64,000 nt of DNA, taken from NCBI RefSeq assembly GCF_001543325.1, contig NZ_CP013355.1, positions 1,766,001-1,830,000 of the forward strand, given 5' to 3'. The stretch is from Lutibacter profundi. Its GTDB lineage: Bacteria; Bacteroidota; Bacteroidia; Flavobacteriales; Flavobacteriaceae. This document shows, piece after piece, positions 33,901 through 41,851 of the stretch. The first letter of the stretch is position 1. Every line of letters begins with the position of its first letter. The notes under the pieces were generated by a model. The model did no database searches, was not told where the DNA came from, and saw nothing but the letters and a program-made list of their open reading frames with translations. The position numbers were made by a program, and so were the translations under genes.

Positions 33901-35119
33901 CAGTGGTAGTTGCAAAAGCATCAGTAGTTACAAAAATGTGTGGATCTGTACCATCACCTTCTGTTAATGCGTATAGTTTATTTGCATTGCTAGATGAAAC
34001 TGCTAATTCAACTCTATCAGAAGTTGTTAATGGTGAAGCTGCTGCTTCTGTCCATGTAGTACCATCGGTAGAACTAAAAACCTTTCCTCCCCCTATACCA
34101 CTTGTTCCTGGAGTAGTTATGGATCCCATCCAAAGCGTATTGTTCACTGAAATTTCTAAATCGTTTGGAATATAATAAAACGTATAGCCATTGTAGGCAA
34201 AACTCATATTGGCAGACTCTATTCTACCCCAATTTGCACCTCCATCAACGGTTCTATACAACCCTGCTGATTGTAGGCCTAACCAATTTGTTGGGTTTGC
34301 AGAATCACCATAAAGGTGACCTCCAACACCTATAAAAACCTCTGTAGTTCCAGCATTATTCCAAGCTATAATATCATTAATAAAATAAATACCTGCTAAT
34401 AAATTCCCCGAATTACCCCCGCCTGCTATTTGCACAGGTACATTTGTCCAATTAGCTCCACCGTCAGTTGTTTTATATACGCCATTCCCTACAGCAGCGC
34501 CAAATGTATATTGTTCACCTGTTCCAATATACCATGTATTAGAATCGTTTGGATCCACCGTAATACACGAAATATTCATATTTCCTGGCACTCCAGAAAC
34601 CAATGTCCACGTAGAATTTACATTTGTTATATCTGGGTTTACCCATAACCCTCCACTAACTCCACCGGCAAAAACTCTCTTATTCGTGGAATCATTAGGA
34701 TCAAACAACACAACCCGTGTTCTTCCTCCTACATTATTTGGGCCTCTATCTACCCAAGCATTGTCAACGGCATCTCCTGGGTTTCTTTTACTCAAAAACT
34801 TATCTTTTAATCTTTTTTGAAGTGCTAATACTTTGTAAGGTTCTGGTTTTCCCGTTGCTGGGTTCATGGTTAATTCCCATTCACGTTCATAATATTTGTT
34901 GGGTGGTAACCCTTGTTTTAGACGCTCCTCTCTCGTTAATTTAAGTGTATTTTTAAATGGACTATTTTTTAAAAAATATTCGTGTTGTTCTCTAAGTTTT
35001 TCTGCATTTGTTAAAACGCTATTGAAATCATTAAATTTTATTATATAATTTATTGATATCAATGTAATAATAATAGTTATTATTATAAGAGGTAACCTAT
35101 TCTTTAATTTGAGTTTCAT
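30950..35119 (-). CDS. Giant secreted multidomain beta-propeller protein with T9SS sorting domain
   Basis: The 1,389-residue protein starts with a hydrophobic export segment (IIITIIITLISINYIIKF) and a conserved region (EKLREQHEYFLKNSPFKNTL...PPNKYYEREWELTMNPATGKPEP). Residues about 110-880 are a sialidase/VPS10-like BNR propeller (GGVSGGLWVNPDITN, repeated S/T-x-D-G-G-x-x-W turns such as TDGGANWTNV and SADGGTTWQDK). Then come an Ig-like region, a fibronectin-III-like domain (YYWRVRAKND), a proprotein-convertase P-like domain (about 1075-1215, SHTYIQDLVISIIAPD...GDWTLKVVDWYDGDFGDINSWSIQI) and a cadherin/CSPG-like segment. Residues 1311-1389 are the T9SS type A sorting domain (GISVFPTVSEGEF...ASGVYILKLTS). 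It is a surface or secreted adhesin- or enzyme-like protein of unknown ligand, paralogous to the 1,269-residue neighbour. Confidence 0.88.
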   Translation of the reverse strand: MKLKLKNRLPLIIITIIITLISINYIIKFNDFNSVLTNAEKLREQHEYFLKNSPFKNTLKLTREERLKQGLPPNKYYEREWELTMNPATGKPEPYKVLALQKRLKDKFLSKRNPGDAVDNAWVDRGPNNVGGRTRVVLFDPNDSTNKRVFAGGVSGGLWVNPDITNVNSTWTLVSGVPGNMNISCITVDPNDSNTWYIGTGEQYTFGAAVGNGVYKTTDGGANWTNVPVQIAGGGNSGNLLAGIYFINDIIAWNNAGTTEVFIGVGGHLYGDSANPTNWLGLQSAGLYRTVDGGANWGRIESANMSFAYNGYTFYYIPNDLEISVNNTLWMGSITTPGTSGIGGGKVFSSTDGTTWTEAAASPLTTSDRVELAVSSSNANKLYALTEGDGTDPHIFVTTDAFATTTELAKPDDADNGISAADFTRGQAFYDLVIEVDPTDDTIVYVGGIDLFRTTQGENTSVASDWKQISRWSTNPNLNTLSCSIVHADQHAFSFRPGANNEAVIGGDGGVYYASSLSTAETNDVFTAMNTDYNVTQFYYGGYGQDAANELIVAGAQDNGSQFINGASAGANSSIRVFGGDGAYSTIDKDGNYMVVSYVYNTHYYLDLPYSGAGYYIENATTEGDFINPAGLDHNLNIMYSNGSTGTTKQINRYTLGSSSAIKDQLTNALLDGSPTAFKVSLYTTASTTLLVGTDNSKLLKLTNADGTPTWTDISGGSFVGSVSAIEFGATENDIFVTFHNYGVTSVWYSADGGTTWQDKEGNLPDMPVKCILQNPLVANEVIVGTELGVWSTANFNDASPTWVSSYNGMQDVKVLDLDLRTSDNSVLATTFGRGTFTGKFTDTDFSITTANSTITTCTPNDAVFDFDFNANASYNTVTTFSQTGAPTGATITFNPTSLSTAGTFTMTIGDIGSVAIGDYTITVTGTGNQTNSIDVILKVRDTSIGTVTTVAPVNEAIGIAISSLVFDWNADASATSYDIDISTDAGFSTIVETANVATNSYTSTSILTIGTVYYWRVRAKNDCVTGTYSATQKFQTQNDCTLATNATSVTIPDGAGANTAGTPATSIINITDNLTISDVNITIDISHTYIQDLVISIIAPDATEIVLFDRECNGENDILVTYDDAAAGIFDCANSAVSATVIPTNLLSGFNGKNSVGDWTLKVVDWYDGDFGDINSWSIQICQNQTTTNSTFTNAPITVGTNSTYTLLQSETEATSAGSTASEQIYMLAELPTVGEVRLNNVTLLLGETFTQDDINTGIITYVNSSGTNDTDSFKVDITNATNGFLPNEQISVTIDAALGIDDNFFEKTGISVFPTVSEGEFSISSSKFIGKTTIELYTIMGQKVFVKQLSFDRGNIEHINANHLASGVYILKLTSEALQGSKKIIIK

Positions 35120-35200
35120 AAGTACAAAAATATCATTTTACTTTTTAAAGTCAAGTAAGTATGTGTTTTGTTAATGTTTTATCGTTAAAAAAAATAATTA

Positions 35201-35905
35201 TTAGTCCGTTACAAAATTCCAAATTTGACCAATAGTTTGTCCTCCTTGATTATCTTTAACAACTACTTTCCAAAAATAAGCTGTAGATGCGGTTAGAGTT
35301 GGAGTTTCAAAACTAGTTTCTGTTTGATCTGCTGATGCGATGCTTAAATTAGCCTGATTTGTTCCAAAATAAACATCATACGTTAACGTGTCTGTTGTAT
35401 TAACATCATCTGCTGTCCATTGTAATGTTGTTGTAGCACTAGTGACAATTAAATTTAATGTTGGCGCTACTAGTATTGGTGAAAATGGTAAATAATTGGA
35501 CACCCCTTCACCTTCTGTATAAAACTGATTGGTTGTTGAATATGCACTTGATAAATTTTTACTGTCTGTTGCTTTTACTCTCCAATAATACGCAATTCCC
35601 TTTTCCAAAGATAAGGTTCTTAATGTTGCTGATTCTGTTACCGTATGCGTTAGTTGGGTAAATCCTACATCTTTGGCTACCTGTACTTGGTAGGTAATTG
35701 CATCTCCATCTGAATCTGTTGATGCATTCCAATCAAAATCTAGCACATTATCTATACATAATAAATTATTTGTTGGATAAACCAATGTTGGCACTGTTGG
35801 GGCATTGTTTGTTGGTGTTGGGGAAGGTGGAGGAGTATCTTCTCCTCCGCCACCACAAGACCAAATTAGTGTACTTAATGCTAATGTATATAGTATTTTT
35901 TTCAT
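35201..35905 (-). CDS. Lipoprotein with two fibronectin-III-like domains
   Basis: The 234-residue protein has an SPII signal with Cys17 (LIWSCGGGGED) and a Pro-rich linker (PPPSPTPTNNAPTVP). It then has two Ig/fibronectin-III-like domains (about 39-131 and 140-233), both with the pattern YYWRVKATDSKN and YFWKVVVKDNQGG. The first is closely similar to the FnIII-like domain in the large protein encoded just downstream, so the two probably share ancestry by domain exchange. It is a surface or periplasmic lipoprotein. It lies 5 bases after the 1,269-residue gene and 81 bases before the 1,389-residue gene on the same strand. Confidence 0.82.
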   Translation of the reverse strand: MKKILYTLALSTLIWSCGGGGEDTPPPSPTPTNNAPTVPTLVYPTNNLLCIDNVLDFDWNASTDSDGDAITYQVQVAKDVGFTQLTHTVTESATLRTLSLEKGIAYYWRVKATDSKNLSSAYSTTNQFYTEGEGVSNYLPFSPILVAPTLNLIVTSATTTLQWTADDVNTTDTLTYDVYFGTNQANLSIASADQTETSFETPTLTASTAYFWKVVVKDNQGGQTIGQIWNFVTD

Positions 35906-35910
35906 TTTCT

Positions 35911-38900
35911 TTATTGTTTTATTATTTTTATACTTAGAGGTTTATCTAACAACACTTTTGCAATATACACTCCTGATGGAATTGTTGTTAAATCTAATTG
36001 AACTTTCCCATAAACTATTAAGTATACGTTTTTAGAAATTAATTGTGAATGAATATTGTATAATTCAATGGTGACTTCTTGTTCTGAAATTGGTAATATA
36101 ATCTCTATATTCCCTCTTGTTGGATTTGGATATGCTACAATAGCATCTAATAATTCAATAGTTTTGGAATAAACCCCTTCGCAAGTTACCGCAGTTTTTA
36201 CCTCAACCATATCGCCTGGTTTTATAGCAATATTAAATATTGGCGAGTTTGTTTCAAATGTTTCTTTTCCGTTTACATAAATCGTAAATGGAGCTGTCCC
36301 TTCTTCTATTTCTACTGTAGCTTTTCCTGATGTTACACTCGATTTCCCTGAGATTGTTGTGCCTTCTTTTACTTCTACAACAAAACATTGTTCGTAGGTT
36401 TCTCCTGTAACTGTTATGCAAAAATTATATATTCCTGGCGCTAAATTATCAACTGTTAAATCTCCTGTGAAATTATAAGTAGTCCCATTAATGGTAGTTA
36501 CATAACTATGTGACTCTACTGTTTGGATAATAACTAGTCCATTATCACTACTAGGACATGTTTCACTTATTGTTTCTATGCTAAAGTTGTTAGAGGGTAA
36601 GTTAAATATTGAACAACCCGTTTCATCTACAACATCATCTACTGGAGTGTTAGGACAAACATCTAAATTGTTCATTACTCCATCGTTATCATCATCTATT
36701 TGACTCTCCGAACAACCATTTGCATCAACAGTTTCTCCTGCTGGTGTATTTGCACATAAATCTAAACCATTAATTACACTGTCATTATCATCATCATCAT
36801 TGTAATTATCAACAGTAAATTTAGCTGTAAACATTCCTCTTCCATAGGTTGAAGCTAAAACCGTATTGTCAGATTTTCTTATATCAAAACTAGTAACTTG
36901 AACATCTTTCATTCCATTTTGAGATTGAAACCATGTTGGACTTGCCTCATTAAAATTAGAGGTTCCCCACACTCCTAAATCTGTTCCAAGTATTACTTCA
37001 TTAGAATTTAAAGGATTCATAAGAACCGCTTTAACGGGCAAATCTGGTAAATTTCCTTCTTTATTTTGCCAGGTGTTACCACCATCTTGAGTATAATAAA
37101 CACTTGTTACTCCATAGTTATGGAACGTAACCATAATATCGTTTTCTGTTTCTCCTAATTCTATACAAGATATACTTCCGTAAAACATATCTCCTGTAAT
37201 ATCAGCCCAAACAGTTCCTCCTATACTTCCTGCTATATTAGCGTTTGTTAACTTGAGCAATTTACCATTTTCAGTACCAACAAATAGAGTGGTAGTTGTA
37301 AATGTTGAAGTTTTAAATGCTGTTGGTGATGCAGTTAACAAACTGTTTGTCATTGTTGAACTAGTTGCACTGGCAGCATTTAATGTATACCTGTAAATTT
37401 TATTATTCCCCGAAGTATATAAAATATTATTATCACTATCTAAAGCCGCTGGATTTATAAAATCACCATCATCATCATTTTCTGCAATAGCGTACTTAAA
37501 AGCACCCGTATTATAATCTAAATAAAAATAATTATTGTATACATATGATGTAACTATATACTCATTATCCTTATCTATAAATACATGTGCTCCATCTCCT
37601 CCTGTTACTCTTATTGAAGCATTAACACCAGAAGAAGCGTTGTTGATAAATTGCGCCCCATTATCTTGTGCTCCTGCAATTAATTTTTCTGAAGAAAGGT
37701 TTGACCCTATTGAACCATCATAAAATTGAAGGGTATTGTAATTTTTATTCCGACTAGAAATAGCTGATGTTGATAAGGTTGCATTGGTTAAATCATTTCC
37801 ATAGTAAATACCTCCATCTGTACCAAAAATTCCCTGATTGGCATCTTCTGGATTAAAAACTAAAATATGATGATCTGCATGAACCATAGGAATATTTAAG
37901 GAAGCTAAATTATTATTATTTGACCATTTAGAAATTTGAGACCAATTTGTTCCCCCATCAGATGACCTGAATAAATCTATCCCTCCAACATAAATAACAT
38001 TATCAGAAACTGGATCAATTTCAATCATTAAATTGTAAAAAGCCTGACCTCTTGTAAAATCATTATCTGGAATTCCTGTATCTGCATCTACTGGTGGTAT
38101 TAATTCATTTACTGTTGTAAAAGCATCATCAGTTTTAGCTAAATAAATAGGAGCGCTACCCTCGCTTCCAAGTTCTGCTAAAATATATACAATACCTGCA
38201 TCTAATTTTGAAACTGAAATTTGAGTTCTATCACCATTCGCAATGGTATGTTTTACCGTAAATGTATTGCCATCTGTTGAAGAAAGAATTGTTCCTCCAC
38301 CATCACCAAAAAGAATACTGTTATTTGTTGATACCCAAATAGTATTATCAAACCCTATTTCAATGTCATTTGGAACATACTTATTATCATCTACAGTTGT
38401 TGGCAATAGAACTTCGGACCAACTTACTCCTTCATTGTCTGACTTATAAAGTCCATATTCTTGAACTCCTAATAAAGATACAGGTGTTGAATTTGAATAA
38501 TACGACTCTCCTACAGCAACATATACTTCACTATTTCCACCTCCAATATCTCTTACTTTAATATCATTTATATGTTGAATACCAGGCGTAACAAATGATC
38601 CTGAAAAAGGTGAATCAACAGCTTCTATTGTAACATTAACGCCGTTGTCTAATTCTTGCATAATTAACGCCCCTTCTTCTTTTGAAATCATTATAGAAGG
38701 TATTGTAATTGTGTTATCATCCCCTCCTAAAGAAATAGGTGGTCCAATAACATTATTAACCACAATAACTGCAGTAGCCCCAGCATCTTGAGCATTTTTA
38801 ACCTTCGAAACAAATGTACAACTCCCTCTTTCTACAACAGCAATATTCCCACTAATTGCAGAGTTATTTGTAAGTGTGTTACAAGCTTCTGTTGGTGACA

Positions 38901-39720
38901 ATGAACTATCATCTGATAATACTAGATTTCCTGTTATTGATGTTATTCTTGGCCCAAAAGCTGCAGAAGTAACTTGATACTCTCCTATAATTGAACTTGG
39001 AGAATTCACAATAAGTTTTAGATTAGTTTGGAAAGTTGTTTCACCTGTTATTCCTCCAAATATTTTTGACCAATTAGCACCTCCATCTACTGATTTCCAT
39101 AGTCCATTACCATTAACACCTCCAGCTACATATGATTCACCCGTGCCTAAATAAAAAATATTAGTGTTATTTGGATCATAAGTTATAACACTTATTGCTA
39201 AATTTTGCGGCATATCAACTAGCTCCCAGCTTGAGTCTTGGTTGGTAATATCATTATTAACCCATAACCCTCCACTTACACCTCCTGCAAAAACTCGCTT
39301 ATTTGTTGCATCATTAGGGTCAAACATAATAGCTCTTGTTCTTCCCCCAACATTATTTGGACCTCTTTCTTCCCAATTATTCCAAGCTGCTGATCCCGGG
39401 ACTTTACTTGCTATATTTTTTAATCGTAAAGACTCCTGCAATGTAAATAATCGCTCTGGGTGTGGTTTTCCTGTTGTAGGATCCATTGTTAACTCCCATT
39501 GCCTTTCAAAATATTTATTTGGGGGTATCCCCATTGTTTTCCTTTCTTTTTTTGAAAGCTGTAATGTTTTCTTAAATGGACTATTTTTTAGAAAATTTTC
39601 ATGTTGTTTCCTAAGGTTGACTATAGCACCATTTGTTCTTTCTAGTTTAGAATTCTTAAAATTAGAAATTAGAAATATAGCAAAAAATAGTACTAAAAAA
39701 AGAATAAATTTATTTTTCAT
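35911..39720 (-). CDS. Giant secreted beta-propeller protein with PA domain, TSP3 repeats and T9SS sorting domain
   Basis: The 1,269-residue protein begins with an export signal (FILFLVLFFAIFLISNF) and the same N-terminal region as its paralogue (LRKQHENFLKNSPFKKTLQL...PPNKYFERQWELTMDPTTGKP). Its BNR-type propeller (SVDGGANWSKI, SSDGGTNWSQI, TQDGGNTWQNK) is interrupted at about 210-385 by a protease-associated domain (NIAVVERGSCTFVSKVKNAQDAGATAVIVVNN). Near residues 1010-1075 are thrombospondin type 3 Ca-binding repeats (DDDNDSVINGLDLC, DDDNDGVMNNLDVC). The C-terminal 80 residues (VAYPNPTRGNIEI...SGVYIAKVLL) are a T9SS type A sorting domain. No peptidase catalytic motif is visible, so a binding or adhesion role is as likely as catalysis. 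Confidence 0.88.
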   Translation of the reverse strand: MKNKFILFLVLFFAIFLISNFKNSKLERTNGAIVNLRKQHENFLKNSPFKKTLQLSKKERKTMGIPPNKYFERQWELTMDPTTGKPHPERLFTLQESLRLKNIASKVPGSAAWNNWEERGPNNVGGRTRAIMFDPNDATNKRVFAGGVSGGLWVNNDITNQDSSWELVDMPQNLAISVITYDPNNTNIFYLGTGESYVAGGVNGNGLWKSVDGGANWSKIFGGITGETTFQTNLKLIVNSPSSIIGEYQVTSAAFGPRITSITGNLVLSDDSSLSPTEACNTLTNNSAISGNIAVVERGSCTFVSKVKNAQDAGATAVIVVNNVIGPPISLGGDDNTITIPSIMISKEEGALIMQELDNGVNVTIEAVDSPFSGSFVTPGIQHINDIKVRDIGGGNSEVYVAVGESYYSNSTPVSLLGVQEYGLYKSDNEGVSWSEVLLPTTVDDNKYVPNDIEIGFDNTIWVSTNNSILFGDGGGTILSSTDGNTFTVKHTIANGDRTQISVSKLDAGIVYILAELGSEGSAPIYLAKTDDAFTTVNELIPPVDADTGIPDNDFTRGQAFYNLMIEIDPVSDNVIYVGGIDLFRSSDGGTNWSQISKWSNNNNLASLNIPMVHADHHILVFNPEDANQGIFGTDGGIYYGNDLTNATLSTSAISSRNKNYNTLQFYDGSIGSNLSSEKLIAGAQDNGAQFINNASSGVNASIRVTGGDGAHVFIDKDNEYIVTSYVYNNYFYLDYNTGAFKYAIAENDDDGDFINPAALDSDNNILYTSGNNKIYRYTLNAASATSSTMTNSLLTASPTAFKTSTFTTTTLFVGTENGKLLKLTNANIAGSIGGTVWADITGDMFYGSISCIELGETENDIMVTFHNYGVTSVYYTQDGGNTWQNKEGNLPDLPVKAVLMNPLNSNEVILGTDLGVWGTSNFNEASPTWFQSQNGMKDVQVTSFDIRKSDNTVLASTYGRGMFTAKFTVDNYNDDDDNDSVINGLDLCANTPAGETVDANGCSESQIDDDNDGVMNNLDVCPNTPVDDVVDETGCSIFNLPSNNFSIETISETCPSSDNGLVIIQTVESHSYVTTINGTTYNFTGDLTVDNLAPGIYNFCITVTGETYEQCFVVEVKEGTTISGKSSVTSGKATVEIEEGTAPFTIYVNGKETFETNSPIFNIAIKPGDMVEVKTAVTCEGVYSKTIELLDAIVAYPNPTRGNIEIILPISEQEVTIELYNIHSQLISKNVYLIVYGKVQLDLTTIPSGVYIAKVLLDKPLSIKIIKQ

Positions 39721-39756
39721 TGTGGAGTGTTTTAAATCAAGAATTTGGGGTTATTT

Positions 39757-41091
39757 TTAGTTTCCAGTTAGTTTTTTATACAGTTGTAAAGCAAAACCAT
39801 CGGTTAAACTTGCTACATAACCACACATACTTAGAAGTCTAAGGTAGAGTGTTTCTTTTGGTTTCTGTATATTCTCAGGAAGCAAAGATAGTATTAATTT
39901 ATCATAATTCGTTAAAGAGCCTTTATGGCTGTTATTTGTTGCCTCAATAAATACATCCAATAATTTTGTTATTATGGTATAACCTGTCAATTCTTTTTCA
40001 ACAACTTCTCTACTTTTATAAATTTTTTCAACGCTCAATTTAATAATATCATTTATTTGAGCTTCATACTTACATTTTTCTAATAAAGAATATGCATATT
40101 CTCCTTTTAAAATTACTGCTTCATTATTCAAGAAAACTGTTGCTGCTTCTTTTATAAGTGTTCCTATAGCCAACGCACGTAAATAACTTAAACGATCTTT
40201 TTTATATTTTAATTGATAATATTTTTTAGAATTAATAGTATCTTTTACTAATTTTATCAAGTATTCTAAAGCAAATTCTTCTTCAATTAAACCTAAATTT
40301 ATACCATCTTCAAAATCAATAATTGTGTAACAAATATCGTCTGCTGCTTCAACTAAATATGCTAACGGGTGCCTTTTAAATGCTACACTCCCTTTTTCTC
40401 CTGAAACTTTTAATCCTAATTCTAATGCTACTTCATTAAAAAATGGTATTTCAGACTGAAAAATTCCATATTTCTTATCAGCTATTTGGTTGGTAGGTTT
40501 TTTTGGCAATGATTCTTTTGGGTATTTAATAAAAGCCCCAAGTGTTGCATAAGACAACCGTAAACCACCTTCTATACCTTCTTTATTTTCTGTTATAATT
40601 TTAAAGCCATTTGCATTCCCTTCAAAATCAATTAAATCTTGCCACTGTTTTTTATCGAGGAAATCTTTATATTTTTGCCCATTTCCATTCTTAAAATACT
40701 CACCAATGGCTTTTTCACCGTTATGTCCAAAAGGCGGATTTCCAATATCATGTGCTAAAGCAGCCGTGGCAACAATGGCTCCAAAATCGTTCATTTTATA
40801 TCCTTGCTTAAGTAACGTTGGATGATTTTTTAATATTTGTTCTCCAACAATTCTTCCAAGCGAACGTGCAACTACACTAACTTCTAAACTGTGTGTTAAA
40901 CGCGTATGCACAAAATCGGTTTTTGAAAGAGGTACTACCTGCGTTTTATCTTGTAAACTTCTAAAGGAATCTGAAAAAATGATACGATCATAATCTACCT
41001 CAAAACCCAATCTTGTTTCATCTTGACTTGTTCGTAATCTCTTTTGCGTATCTCCATAACGTTTTAAAGAAAGTAATTGTTCCCAATTCAT
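39757..41091 (-). CDS. dgt: Deoxyguanosinetriphosphate triphosphohydrolase (HD superfamily)
   Basis: The 444-residue HD enzyme hydrolyses dGTP (or other dNTPs) to the nucleoside and triphosphate. The metal site is formed by HTRLTHSLEVS, AALAHDIGNPPFGHNGE (the HD motif) and later YLVEAADDICYTIIDFEDGI with the fourth Asp. RLRTSQDETRLGFEVDYDRIIFSDSFRSLQDKTQV is the typical dNTPase N-terminus. Length suits the 440-500-residue bacterial dNTPases. It lies 36 bases upstream of the first giant T9SS gene, possibly with readthrough. Confidence 0.93.
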   Translation of the reverse strand: MNWEQLLSLKRYGDTQKRLRTSQDETRLGFEVDYDRIIFSDSFRSLQDKTQVVPLSKTDFVHTRLTHSLEVSVVARSLGRIVGEQILKNHPTLLKQGYKMNDFGAIVATAALAHDIGNPPFGHNGEKAIGEYFKNGNGQKYKDFLDKKQWQDLIDFEGNANGFKIITENKEGIEGGLRLSYATLGAFIKYPKESLPKKPTNQIADKKYGIFQSEIPFFNEVALELGLKVSGEKGSVAFKRHPLAYLVEAADDICYTIIDFEDGINLGLIEEEFALEYLIKLVKDTINSKKYYQLKYKKDRLSYLRALAIGTLIKEAATVFLNNEAVILKGEYAYSLLEKCKYEAQINDIIKLSVEKIYKSREVVEKELTGYTIITKLLDVFIEATNNSHKGSLTNYDKLILSLLPENIQKPKETLYLRLLSMCGYVASLTDGFALQLYKKLTGN

Positions 41092-41238
41092 ATTTTAGTA
41101 TTTAATCGCAATATATTTAATTTAAAATAATCTCTCTTAAATTTGAATTAATAATTGATAATTAAATTATATAATTTTAATTTTTAGTTAACTATTACTT
41201 AACATAAACTTCCTTTATTTGCAGTAAAATTTATTTAA

Positions 41239-41622
41239 ATGAAGTTGAAGTTACTTTTCTTTTTAACAATTATTACGCTTTCAGCTAATTCACAAAATTT
41301 TAAAGTGGGTTCGTTTTTTACTGAAACTATTAAAAATGGAATAGTACAAGGAATTGTTTTAGATGGAGAACTAGAAAAAACACCCTTAGTTTTTGCTAAA
41401 ATAACCGTTAAAGAATTAGCAAAATCAATTAATACCAATACCGAAGGAGCGTATAAACTTAAATTAAAGCCGGGCACTTACACTTTGTTGTTTGATTTTA
41501 TTGGTTACGATACCAAAAAAGTGGTTAATGTTGTTGTTAAAAACAATACCAAAACTAATTTAAATCAAACGTTGAAAGCTTCTACTATCAATGGTAATTT
41601 TTCTATCACCTCTCTTAATTAG
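41239..41622 (+). CDS. Secreted stand-alone carboxypeptidase-like regulatory domain protein
   Basis: The 127-residue protein has a signal peptide (residues 1-19, LTIITLSANSQ) and then a single CarboxypepD_reg-like domain: GIVQGIVLDGELEKTPLVFAKITVKEL...YKLKLKPGTYTLLFDFIGYDTKKVV. This is the domain normally fused to the N-terminus of TonB-dependent receptors, and it closely matches the same region of the receptor encoded at 43169 (LKIKPGTYSITFSFIGYETKVI). Here it stands alone, with no plug or barrel. It could be a periplasmic accessory of the following receptor, or a leftover of gene duplication. Length and intact frame favour a real gene. Confidence 0.75.
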   Translation: MKLKLLFFLTIITLSANSQNFKVGSFFTETIKNGIVQGIVLDGELEKTPLVFAKITVKELAKSINTNTEGAYKLKLKPGTYTLLFDFIGYDTKKVVNVVVKNNTKTNLNQTLKASTINGNFSITSLN

Positions 41623-41804
41623 TCTTTTTTTAAAAATATCACCTACTTTTTGAACAGCTATATAATTATGCAAGCATTTGATTGTTAGATTATTGCTTAG
41701 GTAATTTTATATATGTTAACGTTTATTTTACATTGTTAACTATTTATTAAAATTTAACACTGTTTAAATAACATTCATATAAAACACACTACTAATATTG
41801 GCTA

Positions 41805-41812
41805 TACTTTTG
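41805..41812 (+). promoter_or_regulatory. -7 box (TACTTTTG) for the lipoprotein/TonB-receptor operon
   Basis: Exact TAnnTTTG match 39 bases before the ATG at 41852; the upstream stretch lacks a good -33 TTG. It supports starting the lipoprotein at 41852 rather than 41798, which lies upstream of this box. Confidence 0.45.
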
Positions 41813-41851
41813 CAGAAGAATTTAATAATTAAAACAATTAATTTAAAAAAA

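Noticed and set aside
36650-36800. ATC/TCA-rich DNA repeats within the giant gene, considered as a tandem repeat locus or CRISPR-like array
   Set aside because: They encode thrombospondin type 3 Ca-binding repeats (DDDND) and explain themselves as coding sequence; no spacer-repeat pattern.
39242-39760. A 172-codon plus-strand frame opposite the 1,269-residue gene
   Set aside because: It is antisense to a well-supported T9SS protein with clear domains and has no signal of its own.
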